DNA from: JAHBNG01 sp039028975
GTDB lineage: Bacteria > Chloroflexota > Anaerolineae > Caldilineales > Caldilineaceae
NCBI GenBank assembly: GCA_039028975.1
Contig: JBCCHB010000062.1
Span: 24,964 to 88,963 of the forward strand
DNA length: 64,000 nt
Direction: 5' to 3'
A program made the translations under genes and the position numbers. The notes beneath the pieces are model-generated. The model was not told where the DNA came from, searched no databases, and worked only from the letters and a program-made list of their open reading frames with translations. This document shows, in pieces, positions 24,427 to 32,206 of the stretch; the stretch's first letter is position 1; each line of letters opens with the position of its first letter.

Positions 24427-26580
24427 ATGGCATTGTTAGAAATTGCAGTTGCGAGTGGTGTTTGCGGTCTAGGGGTACGAGTGTATCGCAATTTGAATCA
24501 AAAAAAACATTTGGCGACTGTTCTGTTGGCACCCGCTGCTGATAGTAAGCTCAGTAGAAGTACAAATGCATTAGAAAAACAGGGTATGGGTCAATCTTTG
24601 CTATCGAATATAGATAGCCACTATCAAACCTTTGTCCGAACCCGGCTTGATCCGTTGCTGTCAGGTCAAGCGCACCAACATCAGATGGCGCTGCGCTCCG
24701 GTAACGATGATGCTCCCCCACCGGGAGAATTAGAGAAGCACATAAATCGCCGCTTTGGGCTAGCAGTTCTCACGCTGGCGAATACAGTGCTAGCTACGAT
24801 TTTTTTCCCACCTCTCATCATATTTTCACTGGCCTCAGCACTCTACCCAGTGGGGTATTATTTTGTTGATGCTTACCGTGACTTGACCCAAGAGCGACGA
24901 GTCAGCCTGAATCTTATTGGGGCACTTTACGTTAGTGGTATGTGGTTAGCTCGATATTTTCTCTTTGGGTCCTTTGCTCTGGTCCTTTTTGCGGTAGGCA
25001 GCAAAGTGCGTTTTTTGATGGAGGGACGTTCGCGTGAAGGGATACAGACTATCTTTGGGCAACAGAGCCGCTATGCCTGGCTTGTTGTGGATGGGGTAGA
25101 AATCGAAACACCAGTTGAAGAGTTACAGGTCGGTGATATCGTTGTGGTTAATGCCGGTGAAGCGATTCCGGTCGATGGTGTCATGGTAAAGGGAATTGCT
25201 TTGGTTGACCAACATGCGTTGACTGGTGAATCTCAGCCAATCGAGAAAATCCTGGGGGATTCGGTCTTTGCCTCTACACTCATGTTGACTGGACGCGCCT
25301 CTATCCAAGTCAAAAAGGCCGGGTCAGAGACCACTGCTGCACAGATCAACGAAATCCTGATACAAACTGCTGAGCATCGAACAGAAATTGAGTCTAGAGG
25401 GTTAGAGCTGGCGAATAAAGGTGCACTACCTACGCTGTTGACGGGCTTGGTTGCATATCCACTCTTCGGATTAACAGGAGCAGTAGCTGCACTCGGAGCC
25501 GGGTTTGGGTACAATCTGAGAACAGTCTCTATTCTTAGTATGATGAATTATGTACAAGTGGCAGCACGTAAGGCGGTGTTGATCAAAGATGGACGTGCAC
25601 TCGAACGGCTAGATGAAGTTGATACCATCGTCTTTGACAAGACTGGCACTCTAACGCTGGAACAGCCCCACGTCGCTCAGATCCATTGCCTACAAGAGCA
25701 TTTGACAGAAAATGACGTACTTACCTACGCTGCTGCCGCCGAATACCGCCAACCCCACCCCATTGCTAAAGCGATTATTGCAACCTCCGAGGAGCGTAAT
25801 CTGACCTTGCCTGAAATTGATGAGGCTAGCTATGAAGTCGGCTATGGTATCCAAGTGACGGTCGGCAAACAATTGATTCGTGTGGGTAGCGAGCGTTTTA
25901 TGAAAATGGAAGGGATTGTCATTCCCGAGTCAATTCGAACGCTCCAAGCTGCCTGTCAGCACCAAGGCCACTCATTGGTCATGGTGGCACTCGATGCTCA
26001 ACTTATTGGCGCGTTAGAACTTCATGCCACGCTGCGTCCAGAAGTCGAAACTGTACTCACTGATCTACGTCATCGGAATCTTAATCTGGCGATCATCTCT
26101 GGTGACCAAGAAGAACCGACCCGTGCACTGGCCCAATCTCTGGGAATTGATTCTTACTACGCCAATGTACTGCCAGAAGATAAGGCATTACTCATTAAAC
26201 AACTGCAAGATGAAGGACGCATTGTCTGTTTCATTGGTGATGGCATCAATGATGCCATCGCCCTCAAGCAGGCTGATGTCTCTGTTTCCTTACTCGGCGC
26301 AACGACCATCGCTACGGACACGGCACAGATCGTGCTGATGGATCAGAGCTTGACTAGATTAGGCGAACTGCTGGATCTGGCTACAAATTTCGACACAACC
26401 ATTCGGCATGGGTTCTGGACGACAATGGTTCCTGGTTTCGTTTGTATTGGTGGGGTGTTCTTTCTGCATTTTGGTATCATTGCTTCAGAATTGTTGTTCC
26501 AGCTTGGTTTCTTCACTGGGTTAGGTGTTGCTATGAAGCCACTACTAGATGAACAACGGGAGAACACCTCATTTGTATAG
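24427..26580 (+). CDS. P1B-like P-type ATPase lacking the CPC metal motif and N-terminal metal domain
   Basis: 717 residues from ATG 24427 (GGGGAG 4 nt upstream; the in-frame ATG at 24400 overlaps the PKS gene). Catalytic hallmarks are intact: DQHALTGES (actuator, near 266), Asp404 in FDKTGTLT (phosphorylation site) and GDGINDA near 604. About six to eight transmembrane segments are visible. In P1B heavy-metal pumps the helix after the actuator domain carries CPC, SPC or similar; here the aligned stretch reads GFGYNLRTV, with no Cys. No CxxC metal-binding domain precedes it. The substrate is therefore unclear. The gene follows the last PKS gene at once and is probably coupled to it. Export of the cationic guanidino product, self-resistance or supply of a metal to the pathway are all possible; none is shown. 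Confidence 0.85.
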   Translation: MALLEIAVASGVCGLGVRVYRNLNQKKHLATVLLAPAADSKLSRSTNALEKQGMGQSLLSNIDSHYQTFVRTRLDPLLSGQAHQHQMALRSGNDDAPPPGELEKHINRRFGLAVLTLANTVLATIFFPPLIIFSLASALYPVGYYFVDAYRDLTQERRVSLNLIGALYVSGMWLARYFLFGSFALVLFAVGSKVRFLMEGRSREGIQTIFGQQSRYAWLVVDGVEIETPVEELQVGDIVVVNAGEAIPVDGVMVKGIALVDQHALTGESQPIEKILGDSVFASTLMLTGRASIQVKKAGSETTAAQINEILIQTAEHRTEIESRGLELANKGALPTLLTGLVAYPLFGLTGAVAALGAGFGYNLRTVSILSMMNYVQVAARKAVLIKDGRALERLDEVDTIVFDKTGTLTLEQPHVAQIHCLQEHLTENDVLTYAAAAEYRQPHPIAKAIIATSEERNLTLPEIDEASYEVGYGIQVTVGKQLIRVGSERFMKMEGIVIPESIRTLQAACQHQGHSLVMVALDAQLIGALELHATLRPEVETVLTDLRHRNLNLAIISGDQEEPTRALAQSLGIDSYYANVLPEDKALLIKQLQDEGRIVCFIGDGINDAIALKQADVSVSLLGATTIATDTAQIVLMDQSLTRLGELLDLATNFDTTIRHGFWTTMVPGFVCIGGVFFLHFGIIASELLFQLGFFTGLGVAMKPLLDEQRENTSFV

Positions 26581-26841
26581 AAGTTCCGTGTTGCTTGGTT
26601 ATTCCATCTATCGGCAGGGTTTAACAGAGGAAATCAGCCGCGTTAAGTTTAGCCCTTCTTGTTGTGCCGTTCTACGTAATCTCGATAAAAGATTGTCCGG
26701 AAGTGGGATATGCGCCATCTTACGACCTCGTTTGAACACATTTGTAATTGTTGATGTCCAACTTTGCTGTTCAACTCTCGTAATTATACCATAACGCGAT
26801 GTCTCCGTGCTTATGATTTGAAGAATGCAAGAATGCGTACC

Positions 26842-27708
26842 TCATTTGGGCATTACTGCATCTAATTTTTCCTTCGTCTGTTCGAGCAGTCGCCAATACC
26901 ACTCTGGCTCAAATCCACCATCGGCTTTATCGCTCAATAGTTGAATATACTTCCCTTTCACTGCAAAGAGACGGAGGAGGGTATCCGCCATGGCTGCCGG
27001 GTCCATGGGATCAGCCCCAGGTTGCATGTAAGTCTTATCCAGATCAGCCAGATACGCACTGGGAAGGATTTGAGAAAGATGCTTAAATCGTTTGGCAAAG
27101 CCTAGCCCAATGAGCCGATACATGACTCGCACAATGGAGGAGCGCGTTTCAGCTATGATGAAGTGAATCGACTGCCACTCCTTCAGGTAAAAAGGCCCAG
27201 GACAGGTTGCCATATTTCCTAGCGTCATCTCTGTCTCTCGCCATACGATCTTAGTCGTTAGCTCTTCTTTCTCTGGCCACAGTTCGGCTGCACTTTTGTC
27301 GCCCAGGGAAAGAAAGTTGGGTTGGCCTTCTGGCAAACGGTTAAGGAGAAACTCGCAGTCATACAGCTCTTTGCCATCTAACTCGCTTGTCTTAAGAACG
27401 GCCAATTCGACGATGACGCCTTCCTCTTTGGTTAACGCCCGAATAAAACCCCAGTCAAGCAAAATCAGATGCTCACCCATGCCGTTGGTCAGGGGCTTGC
27501 GGTCTCGCTCCCAAAGCCGATCATGAGCGTCATCGGCAACGGCAATACGCAGATCAATATCTGCGCCAGGATTGGCCCGGTCCGAATCAGTCAGGCTCCC
27601 TTCGAGCCAGACTACATCGACCTCTGGGAAGGCTTCAATGGCCGGCAGCCAGCGTTGGAGTATGTTGTGTTGCTGAGTGGGTAGATTCAATGGGATAAGA
27701 TTTGGCAT
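26842..27708 (-). CDS. Nucleotidyltransferase-domain protein (aminoglycoside adenylyltransferase-like)
   Basis: 288 residues from ATG 27708, chosen because AGGAG lies 7 nt upstream; a longer start at 27753 is possible. The nucleotidyltransferase signature is seen near residues 36-55: WLEGSLTDSD, then GADIDLRIAV, the GS...DxD metal-binding pattern. A helical C-terminal half follows (YLKEWQSIHFIIAETRSSIVRVMYRL). The pattern and length resemble stand-alone antibiotic adenylyltransferases and related orphan enzymes, but no specific drug class can be assigned. It is transcribed toward the ATPase gene and diverges from the membrane protein at 28037. A 36-bp palindrome lies in the intergenic region. 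Confidence 0.7.
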   Translation of the reverse strand: MPNLIPLNLPTQQHNILQRWLPAIEAFPEVDVVWLEGSLTDSDRANPGADIDLRIAVADDAHDRLWERDRKPLTNGMGEHLILLDWGFIRALTKEEGVIVELAVLKTSELDGKELYDCEFLLNRLPEGQPNFLSLGDKSAAELWPEKEELTTKIVWRETEMTLGNMATCPGPFYLKEWQSIHFIIAETRSSIVRVMYRLIGLGFAKRFKHLSQILPSAYLADLDKTYMQPGADPMDPAAMADTLLRLFAVKGKYIQLLSDKADGGFEPEWYWRLLEQTKEKLDAVMPK

Positions 27709-27830
27709 TGTTTGCTCCTTTATAGCTGTGGTCCTATCGTCCATGACGACCACAGTTAGTCAACTTCATTGTTGCAATTGGATCGCATATCCAAACCGGA
27801 GAAGATATATTATATATGATGCTGGAGGTT

Positions 27831-27866
27831 GTTCCAAATTTCACAAGCGCTTGTGAAATTTGGAAC
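27831..27866. promoter_or_regulatory. Perfect 36-bp palindrome in a divergent intergenic region
   Basis: Half-site GTTCCAAATTTCACAAGC (27831-27848) is followed directly by its exact reverse complement (27849-27866), with no loop and no mismatch. It lies between the nucleotidyltransferase (minus, start 27708) and the membrane protein (plus, start 28037). A second dyad, ATATATTATATAT, sits just upstream near 27804. A loop-less perfect palindrome suits a dimer or tetramer of a DNA-binding protein, or a recombination site, rather than a terminator. Confidence 0.75.
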
Positions 27867-28036
27867 GATTATTTCCCATTGGACTCCCTTCATATGACCA
27901 TCATATGACGCTAGGCACATCCATGTTTATTACCCAAGACACTGTTCGGTGTGACCAACCTCGAAGTATGATGTAGCCAGAAAAAGAGCTTTCTGGTTAC
28001 ATATTCAAGACACATAATCATCGTAAGGATCAATTT

Positions 28037-29044
28037 ATGAGCACGTCTACCTATACTTTTTCACAATCGACTCTACAACCGTTTCCAACGGCTGCAATTT
28101 GGCAAAGGCTGGTTAACACAAATCGATTTTTAGCACTCAATCTTTTTGTCTATATAGGACTATTGCTATTTACAATTGGTGCTACTTTTGTTGATGCGCG
28201 GCTTGTCACCGGTGCACCAGTCTGGATCAAGCCCATGAAGTTTGCCATTTCCTCGATTCTATACGCGGGAACCCTGCTCTGGATGTTGAGCTTTGTTAAG
28301 AGCAAGCCAAGGCTCGTCCATCTCATTGCGATTTTAACAGCCATGGCTTTTTTGGTGGAGCTTAGCGGTATTTCTCTCCAAGCATTTCGAGGGGTACGAA
28401 GCCACTTTAACGTAACGACCGCTTTTGACGCGACCATCTTTAGCCTAATGGGAACCTTTGTCTTGGTTATCTGGGTGATGAATCTGCTGGCTGCGATTCT
28501 ACTCATGATGGAGCCTCTGAAAGATCGGGCTTTCGCCTGGTCGCTGCGGCTGGCCTTGATCATCACAGTAATCGGTGGTGGGCTGGGTGCGCTGATGACC
28601 TCCGGTCCTACACCTTCGCAGCTAGAGGCGCTACAGGCTGGCGCGCCCCTTACCTATGTTGGTGCTCACAGCGTTGGCGTTGAGGACGGCGGGGCAGGAC
28701 TGCCCTTTACGAACTGGAGTACCGAGGGGGGTGATCTACGAATAGGACACTTCGTGGGTTTGCATGGTTTGCAGGTGATTCCCTTGCTGGGGATCTTTAT
28801 CCGGCGGCGCTGGGGGAAACGACTCTCAATGACACGACAGACGGCGCTCATCTGGATCGGGTCGGCTGGTTATCTTGGTTTAACCCTTCTCCTCACTTGG
28901 CAGGCGCTGCGCGGACAACCCCTCATTGCACCGGATATGCTAACACTGGCTGCATTGGTCTGGTTGGTCGGTACTGTGGCAAGTGGTTTCTGGCTGGTGC
29001 AGCGCAAGAGCCTTTCTGAAGCAGCGTTGAGAACAGCACTTTAA
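28037..29044 (+). CDS. Polytopic membrane protein of unknown function
   Basis: 335 residues with about eight hydrophobic helices (near 35-52, 66-85, 95-115, 130-155, 165-190, 240-256, 272-290 and 300-320). Visible conserved-looking features are PVWIKPMKFAIS early on and GHFVGLHGLQVIPLLGI near 235-250, with two histidines facing a membrane segment. I do not recognise a named family; a conserved uncharacterised integral membrane protein is the safest call. AAGGA lies about 11 nt before the ATG. The 36-bp palindrome about 170 bp upstream may control it. Confidence 0.65.
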   Translation: MSTSTYTFSQSTLQPFPTAAIWQRLVNTNRFLALNLFVYIGLLLFTIGATFVDARLVTGAPVWIKPMKFAISSILYAGTLLWMLSFVKSKPRLVHLIAILTAMAFLVELSGISLQAFRGVRSHFNVTTAFDATIFSLMGTFVLVIWVMNLLAAILLMMEPLKDRAFAWSLRLALIITVIGGGLGALMTSGPTPSQLEALQAGAPLTYVGAHSVGVEDGGAGLPFTNWSTEGGDLRIGHFVGLHGLQVIPLLGIFIRRRWGKRLSMTRQTALIWIGSAGYLGLTLLLTWQALRGQPLIAPDMLTLAALVWLVGTVASGFWLVQRKSLSEAALRTAL

Positions 29045-29160
29045 TACAACCGTTGGCCGTCGTGCTGCTTGAGGCTACATAAGGTTAGTCAAGCAGCATC
29101 GATAGATGGCCAGGTAAATTTTGCCCTTCCTTTTACAGGGAATCCAGACCAAACTGGTTC

Positions 29161-29245
29161 ATACTGCGGTCGATTTGAAAACCAGAGTTTTCCTTGGCCC
29201 TACAGGAATAACCAAACCCCGGTTTTCAAACGGAGCTGGGTATAA
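29161..29245. repeat. Dispersed hairpin element, copy A
   Basis: Head ATACTGCGGTCG then TTTGAAAAC; tail GTTTTCAAACGGAGCTG, then GTATAA. The inner arms GAAAACCAGAGTTT and AAACCCCGGTTTTC pair with two mismatches. Sister copies are at 46467-46755 (disrupted), 59285-59368 and 63388-63467. This copy lies between the 28037 and 29333 genes. Confidence 0.75.
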
Positions 29246-29332
29246 GGAGTAGGGACAAAATATCACCGGCAGATTATACAACTTTGCAGCCCTACGACTT
29301 TGCAACCCTACAATCTTTAAGGAATCAACCTC

Positions 29333-29794
29333 ATGACCATCGAACAACTTTTTGATACGAGCTTTCTCTTAGTTGCCCCGTTCTGGATACTGATGATTTT
29401 GCTGCCCTTTTGGAGCTGGACCGAACGAATCGTTCGCTCACCCTGGATCGCCATCGGGCCCGCCCTAATTTACCTTGGGCTGGTTCTCCCAAATATCGGT
29501 GAAATCCTAGCTGCCGTGACCAGCCCGAGCTTGGAGCCACTGGCCAGCTTAATGGGCGAACCCGTGGGTGCCACCATTGCCTGGGTTCACTTCTTAGCCT
29601 TTGATCTCTTTGTGGCTCGTTGGGTCTACCTGGATAGCCGGGTCAATCAGATCTTCTGGCTGTTTGTCAGCCCCATTCTCTACTTTGTATTGATGTTGGG
29701 ACCCATCGGCTTTGTGGGGTATCTCGTACTCCGTACGGCTATCCTGGCGATTCGGGATGGTAACTGGCGCGGGATGGTTGGTTCACCAGTATAG
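29333..29794 (+). CDS. ABA4-like (DUF4281) membrane protein
   Basis: 153 residues with four hydrophobic helices. The pattern LLVAPFWILMILLPFWSWTERIVRSPW at the N-terminus and IAWVHFLAFDLFVARWVYLD in the middle matches the ABA4/DUF4281 family, named after the plant protein needed for neoxanthin formation. Bacterial members are widespread and uncharacterised; a carotenoid or quinone-related role is only a possibility. AAGGAATCAACCTC precedes the ATG. The histidine-kinase gene follows within about 56 bp, so the three may be one transcript. Confidence 0.75.
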   Translation: MTIEQLFDTSFLLVAPFWILMILLPFWSWTERIVRSPWIAIGPALIYLGLVLPNIGEILAAVTSPSLEPLASLMGEPVGATIAWVHFLAFDLFVARWVYLDSRVNQIFWLFVSPILYFVLMLGPIGFVGYLVLRTAILAIRDGNWRGMVGSPV

Positions 29795-29850
29795 TTGCCT
29801 TGCTACCGAGCAACCTTGCAACTCTTCCCCGCTTAAATTATCATCTACTC

Positions 29851-31086
29851 ATGAACCCGCGTACAACCTTCCAACTTCTTTTTGGTGCATCAATTATCAC
29901 GCTAATTGGCACAAGCATCCAGATCTTTTCCGGCTTCCCAAGCCAAGGACCACGCCTTGCGACGCTGGGGCTTCTCATTGCCTTCGGCCTAATCGTTTCT
30001 GTAACAATCCGCTTCCGAGACCAGCAAATCGTTGTCAGAGGTTATCTGTTCTCCTGTACCCTGATTGTCTTGGCCATATTTGGACTCAATGATCGGAAGA
30101 CCGGCGAGGAAGCATTCACCTTGTTCTTTATCCTAACCAGCTGTGCAACACTCTTGTTGCCTATCCAGGAGGCTATCGCTTGGGTGATTGGTATATTTAC
30201 TATCCAGTTTGGTGCTGTTTCGCTGGCTTACAGTTTGCAAACGTCCTTAGGGTGGTTGAGCGCCGCTGGGGGGCATTTTATGTTTGCAGGCTTTGGATAT
30301 ATGCTCCGTCAATCCAATGTAGCGAGGGAGAAGACAGAGCAACTCTATACCGAGCTGCAAGAGACCCATGCCAAGCTTCAGGCATTTACAACCCAGTCCC
30401 AGCGGCTGGCCGTTGCTGAGGAGCGCAATCGTTTGGCCCGGGAAATGCACGATTCCCTTGGACATCGCTTAACTGTCGCTATCTTGCAATTAGAGGGGGC
30501 CACGCATCTGATCCAAACGGAGCCGGCGAGGGCTGAGACTATGGTCAGTAACATGAGGGACCAACTCAAGGAGGCGCTGGCCGAGTTGCGGCGAGCGCTC
30601 TCTTCCCTTCGTCAAAGTGACGAAAAACCGAAGTCTCTGCACACAGATAGCCCAGCGATAAAGTCCCTAGTCGAAGATATTGAGCAACTTGTCTCTACAT
30701 TCCAGGAAGCGACCGGGCTAAGCATTCATAGTAAGTTTCCCAACCAGCCTGTCAATCTCGAACCGATTCAACGGCTAGCAATCTTTCGCGCCAGCCAGGA
30801 GTTGCTAACCAACATACAGCGCCACGCCAGCGCAACCGAGGCGTGGCTGACCTTGACTATCAACCAGAATACAATTACGCTGTTCGTAGCCGATAATGGA
30901 CAGGGAATGCCGGCTCAGATTGAAGATGGACGGTTTGGACTGCGTGGACTAAAGGAACGGGCAGAGCAACTGCATGGTTCGTTAGCAATCAGCAAGCGGT
31001 CCACTCGTGGAACGGAAATTCTTTTCTCTATTCCGCAAACCCTAGAGAAGGGGCGAGATTTAGCGGTGGAGGGAATTCGTGTCTGA
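29851..31086 (+). CDS. NarL-type sensor histidine kinase
   Basis: 411 residues from ATG 29851; an in-frame TTG at 29800 would add 17 residues and neither start has a strong ribosome site. The N-terminal 150 residues hold about five membrane helices with no large periplasmic loop. A coiled linker (about 155-185) precedes the HisKA_3 dimerisation helix with His200 in REMHDSLGHRL. The HATPase domain carries NIQRHA (N box), VADNGQGM (G1) and RFGLRGLKERAEQLHG (G2). The response-regulator gene overlaps its 3' end by 8 bp, so it is the cognate partner. The signal is unknown; the membrane-embedded sensor suggests an envelope or lipophilic cue. Confidence 0.9.
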   Translation: MNPRTTFQLLFGASIITLIGTSIQIFSGFPSQGPRLATLGLLIAFGLIVSVTIRFRDQQIVVRGYLFSCTLIVLAIFGLNDRKTGEEAFTLFFILTSCATLLLPIQEAIAWVIGIFTIQFGAVSLAYSLQTSLGWLSAAGGHFMFAGFGYMLRQSNVAREKTEQLYTELQETHAKLQAFTTQSQRLAVAEERNRLAREMHDSLGHRLTVAILQLEGATHLIQTEPARAETMVSNMRDQLKEALAELRRALSSLRQSDEKPKSLHTDSPAIKSLVEDIEQLVSTFQEATGLSIHSKFPNQPVNLEPIQRLAIFRASQELLTNIQRHASATEAWLTLTINQNTITLFVADNGQGMPAQIEDGRFGLRGLKERAEQLHGSLAISKRSTRGTEILFSIPQTLEKGRDLAVEGIRV

Positions 31087-31732
31087 ACAGATCCACGTCC
31101 TGCTTGTGGATGATCAGAAGTTAATCCGCGAAGGGCTACGTACTCTTCTGGAATTGCAACCTACATTTGCAATTGTGGCTGAAGCGTCCGACGGTTATGA
31201 AGCATTGGATGCATACGCCCAGCATCAGCCTGACGTGGTCCTGATGGACATCAACATGCCCAACATGGATGGCGTGGAAGCCACTCAGCAGCTTTGCCAG
31301 CTATACGCAGACGCCCGTGTCTTAATCTTAACCACTTTTGACGATGATGAATATGTCTTTGAGGGGATTCGGGCTGGTGCACTCGGCTACATGCTCAAGG
31401 ACGTCTCTAGTCAAGAGCTAGCGAACGCGGTTCAGGTTGTGGCTGCGGGTGGTTCTATGATGGGGGCCGCAGTTGCTCGCCGCGTATTGAACCAAGTAGC
31501 TGCAGGGCCATCGTCGAGCCTAAACCAATCTAGCCTTATCGAACCTCTCTCTGAGCGTGAGTCCGAGATCTTGAAGCTGATGGCTGACGGGTTGAACAAC
31601 AGTGAAATCTCTAAGCATCTTCATCTTGCTAGCGGGACCGTAAAAAATTATGTCAGCAACGTTCTCCAAAAGTTAGAAGCCCGGGATCGGACTCAAGCAG
31701 TTATTCGGGCACAGCAGCTTGGCTTATTGTAA
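31079..31732 (+). CDS. NarL/FixJ-family response regulator
   Basis: 217 residues from GTG 31079, with GGAGGG about 6 nt upstream, overlapping the kinase gene. The receiver domain (1-125) shows the acidic pair in LLVDDQ, phospho-acceptor Asp57 in VVLMDINMP, Thr in LTTFDDDE and Lys in MLKDVS. The LuxR-type helix-turn-helix (about 150-215) reads LSERESEILKLMADGLNNSEI, then GTVKNYVSNVLQKL. It should bind DNA after phosphorylation by the adjacent kinase. Target genes are not evident from the sequence. Confidence 0.93.
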   Translation: MSEQIHVLLVDDQKLIREGLRTLLELQPTFAIVAEASDGYEALDAYAQHQPDVVLMDINMPNMDGVEATQQLCQLYADARVLILTTFDDDEYVFEGIRAGALGYMLKDVSSQELANAVQVVAAGGSMMGAAVARRVLNQVAAGPSSSLNQSSLIEPLSERESEILKLMADGLNNSEISKHLHLASGTVKNYVSNVLQKLEARDRTQAVIRAQQLGLL

Positions 31733-31779
31733 AAAGCTGTCAGCCAGCAAGCCGTCTGCTACTGTATGGTAAATTACGC

Positions 31780-32145
31780 GACTTTAGGACGGGCCAACGG
31801 TAGACCGTCCCTTCGGCTCCGCTCAGGACATGCCTTGCAGGGCGGTGGACGCCGATTGTCCCGCGGGTGTAACTTGAAATTCGGTCAGCTACCTTTCCCG
31901 CCCAAAATGGACGGGCTACTTTAGATAGATGCAACCGTAGCAACCGTAGACCGTCCTTGCAGGGTGGTGGACGCCGATTGTCCCGCGGGTGTAGCTTGAA
32001 ATCGGTCAGTCAGGCTATCTTTCCCTCCCAAAATGGACGGGCTACTTTAGATAGATGCAACGGTAGACCGTCCTTGCAGGGCGGTGGACGCCGATTGTCC
32101 CGCGGGTATAACTTGAAATCGGTCAGTCAGGCTATCTTTCCTGCT
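31780..32145. repeat. Three tandem degenerate ~120-bp repeats with GGACGGGCTAC cores
   Basis: Three copies of a unit running from CCTTGCAGGG through GGTGGACGCCGATTGTCCC and CGGTCAG begin near 31833, 31955 and 32072 (spacings 122 and 117 bp). Between copies lies CCAAAATGGACGGGCTACTT. No convincing ORF is conserved across copies. The GACGGGCTAC core recurs at 58162-58229 and near 63976. The tract fills most of the gap before the sulfatase gene. Confidence 0.75.
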
Positions 32146-32206
32146 GGATTGATCTTTATCCCCTACCTTCCGATAAAAACAGTTCATCCCTAAAACACAA
32201 TTTCTT

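Noticed and set aside
31780..32145. CRISPR-like array
   Set aside because: Only three long units, with similar rather than unique intervening sequence, and no cas genes.
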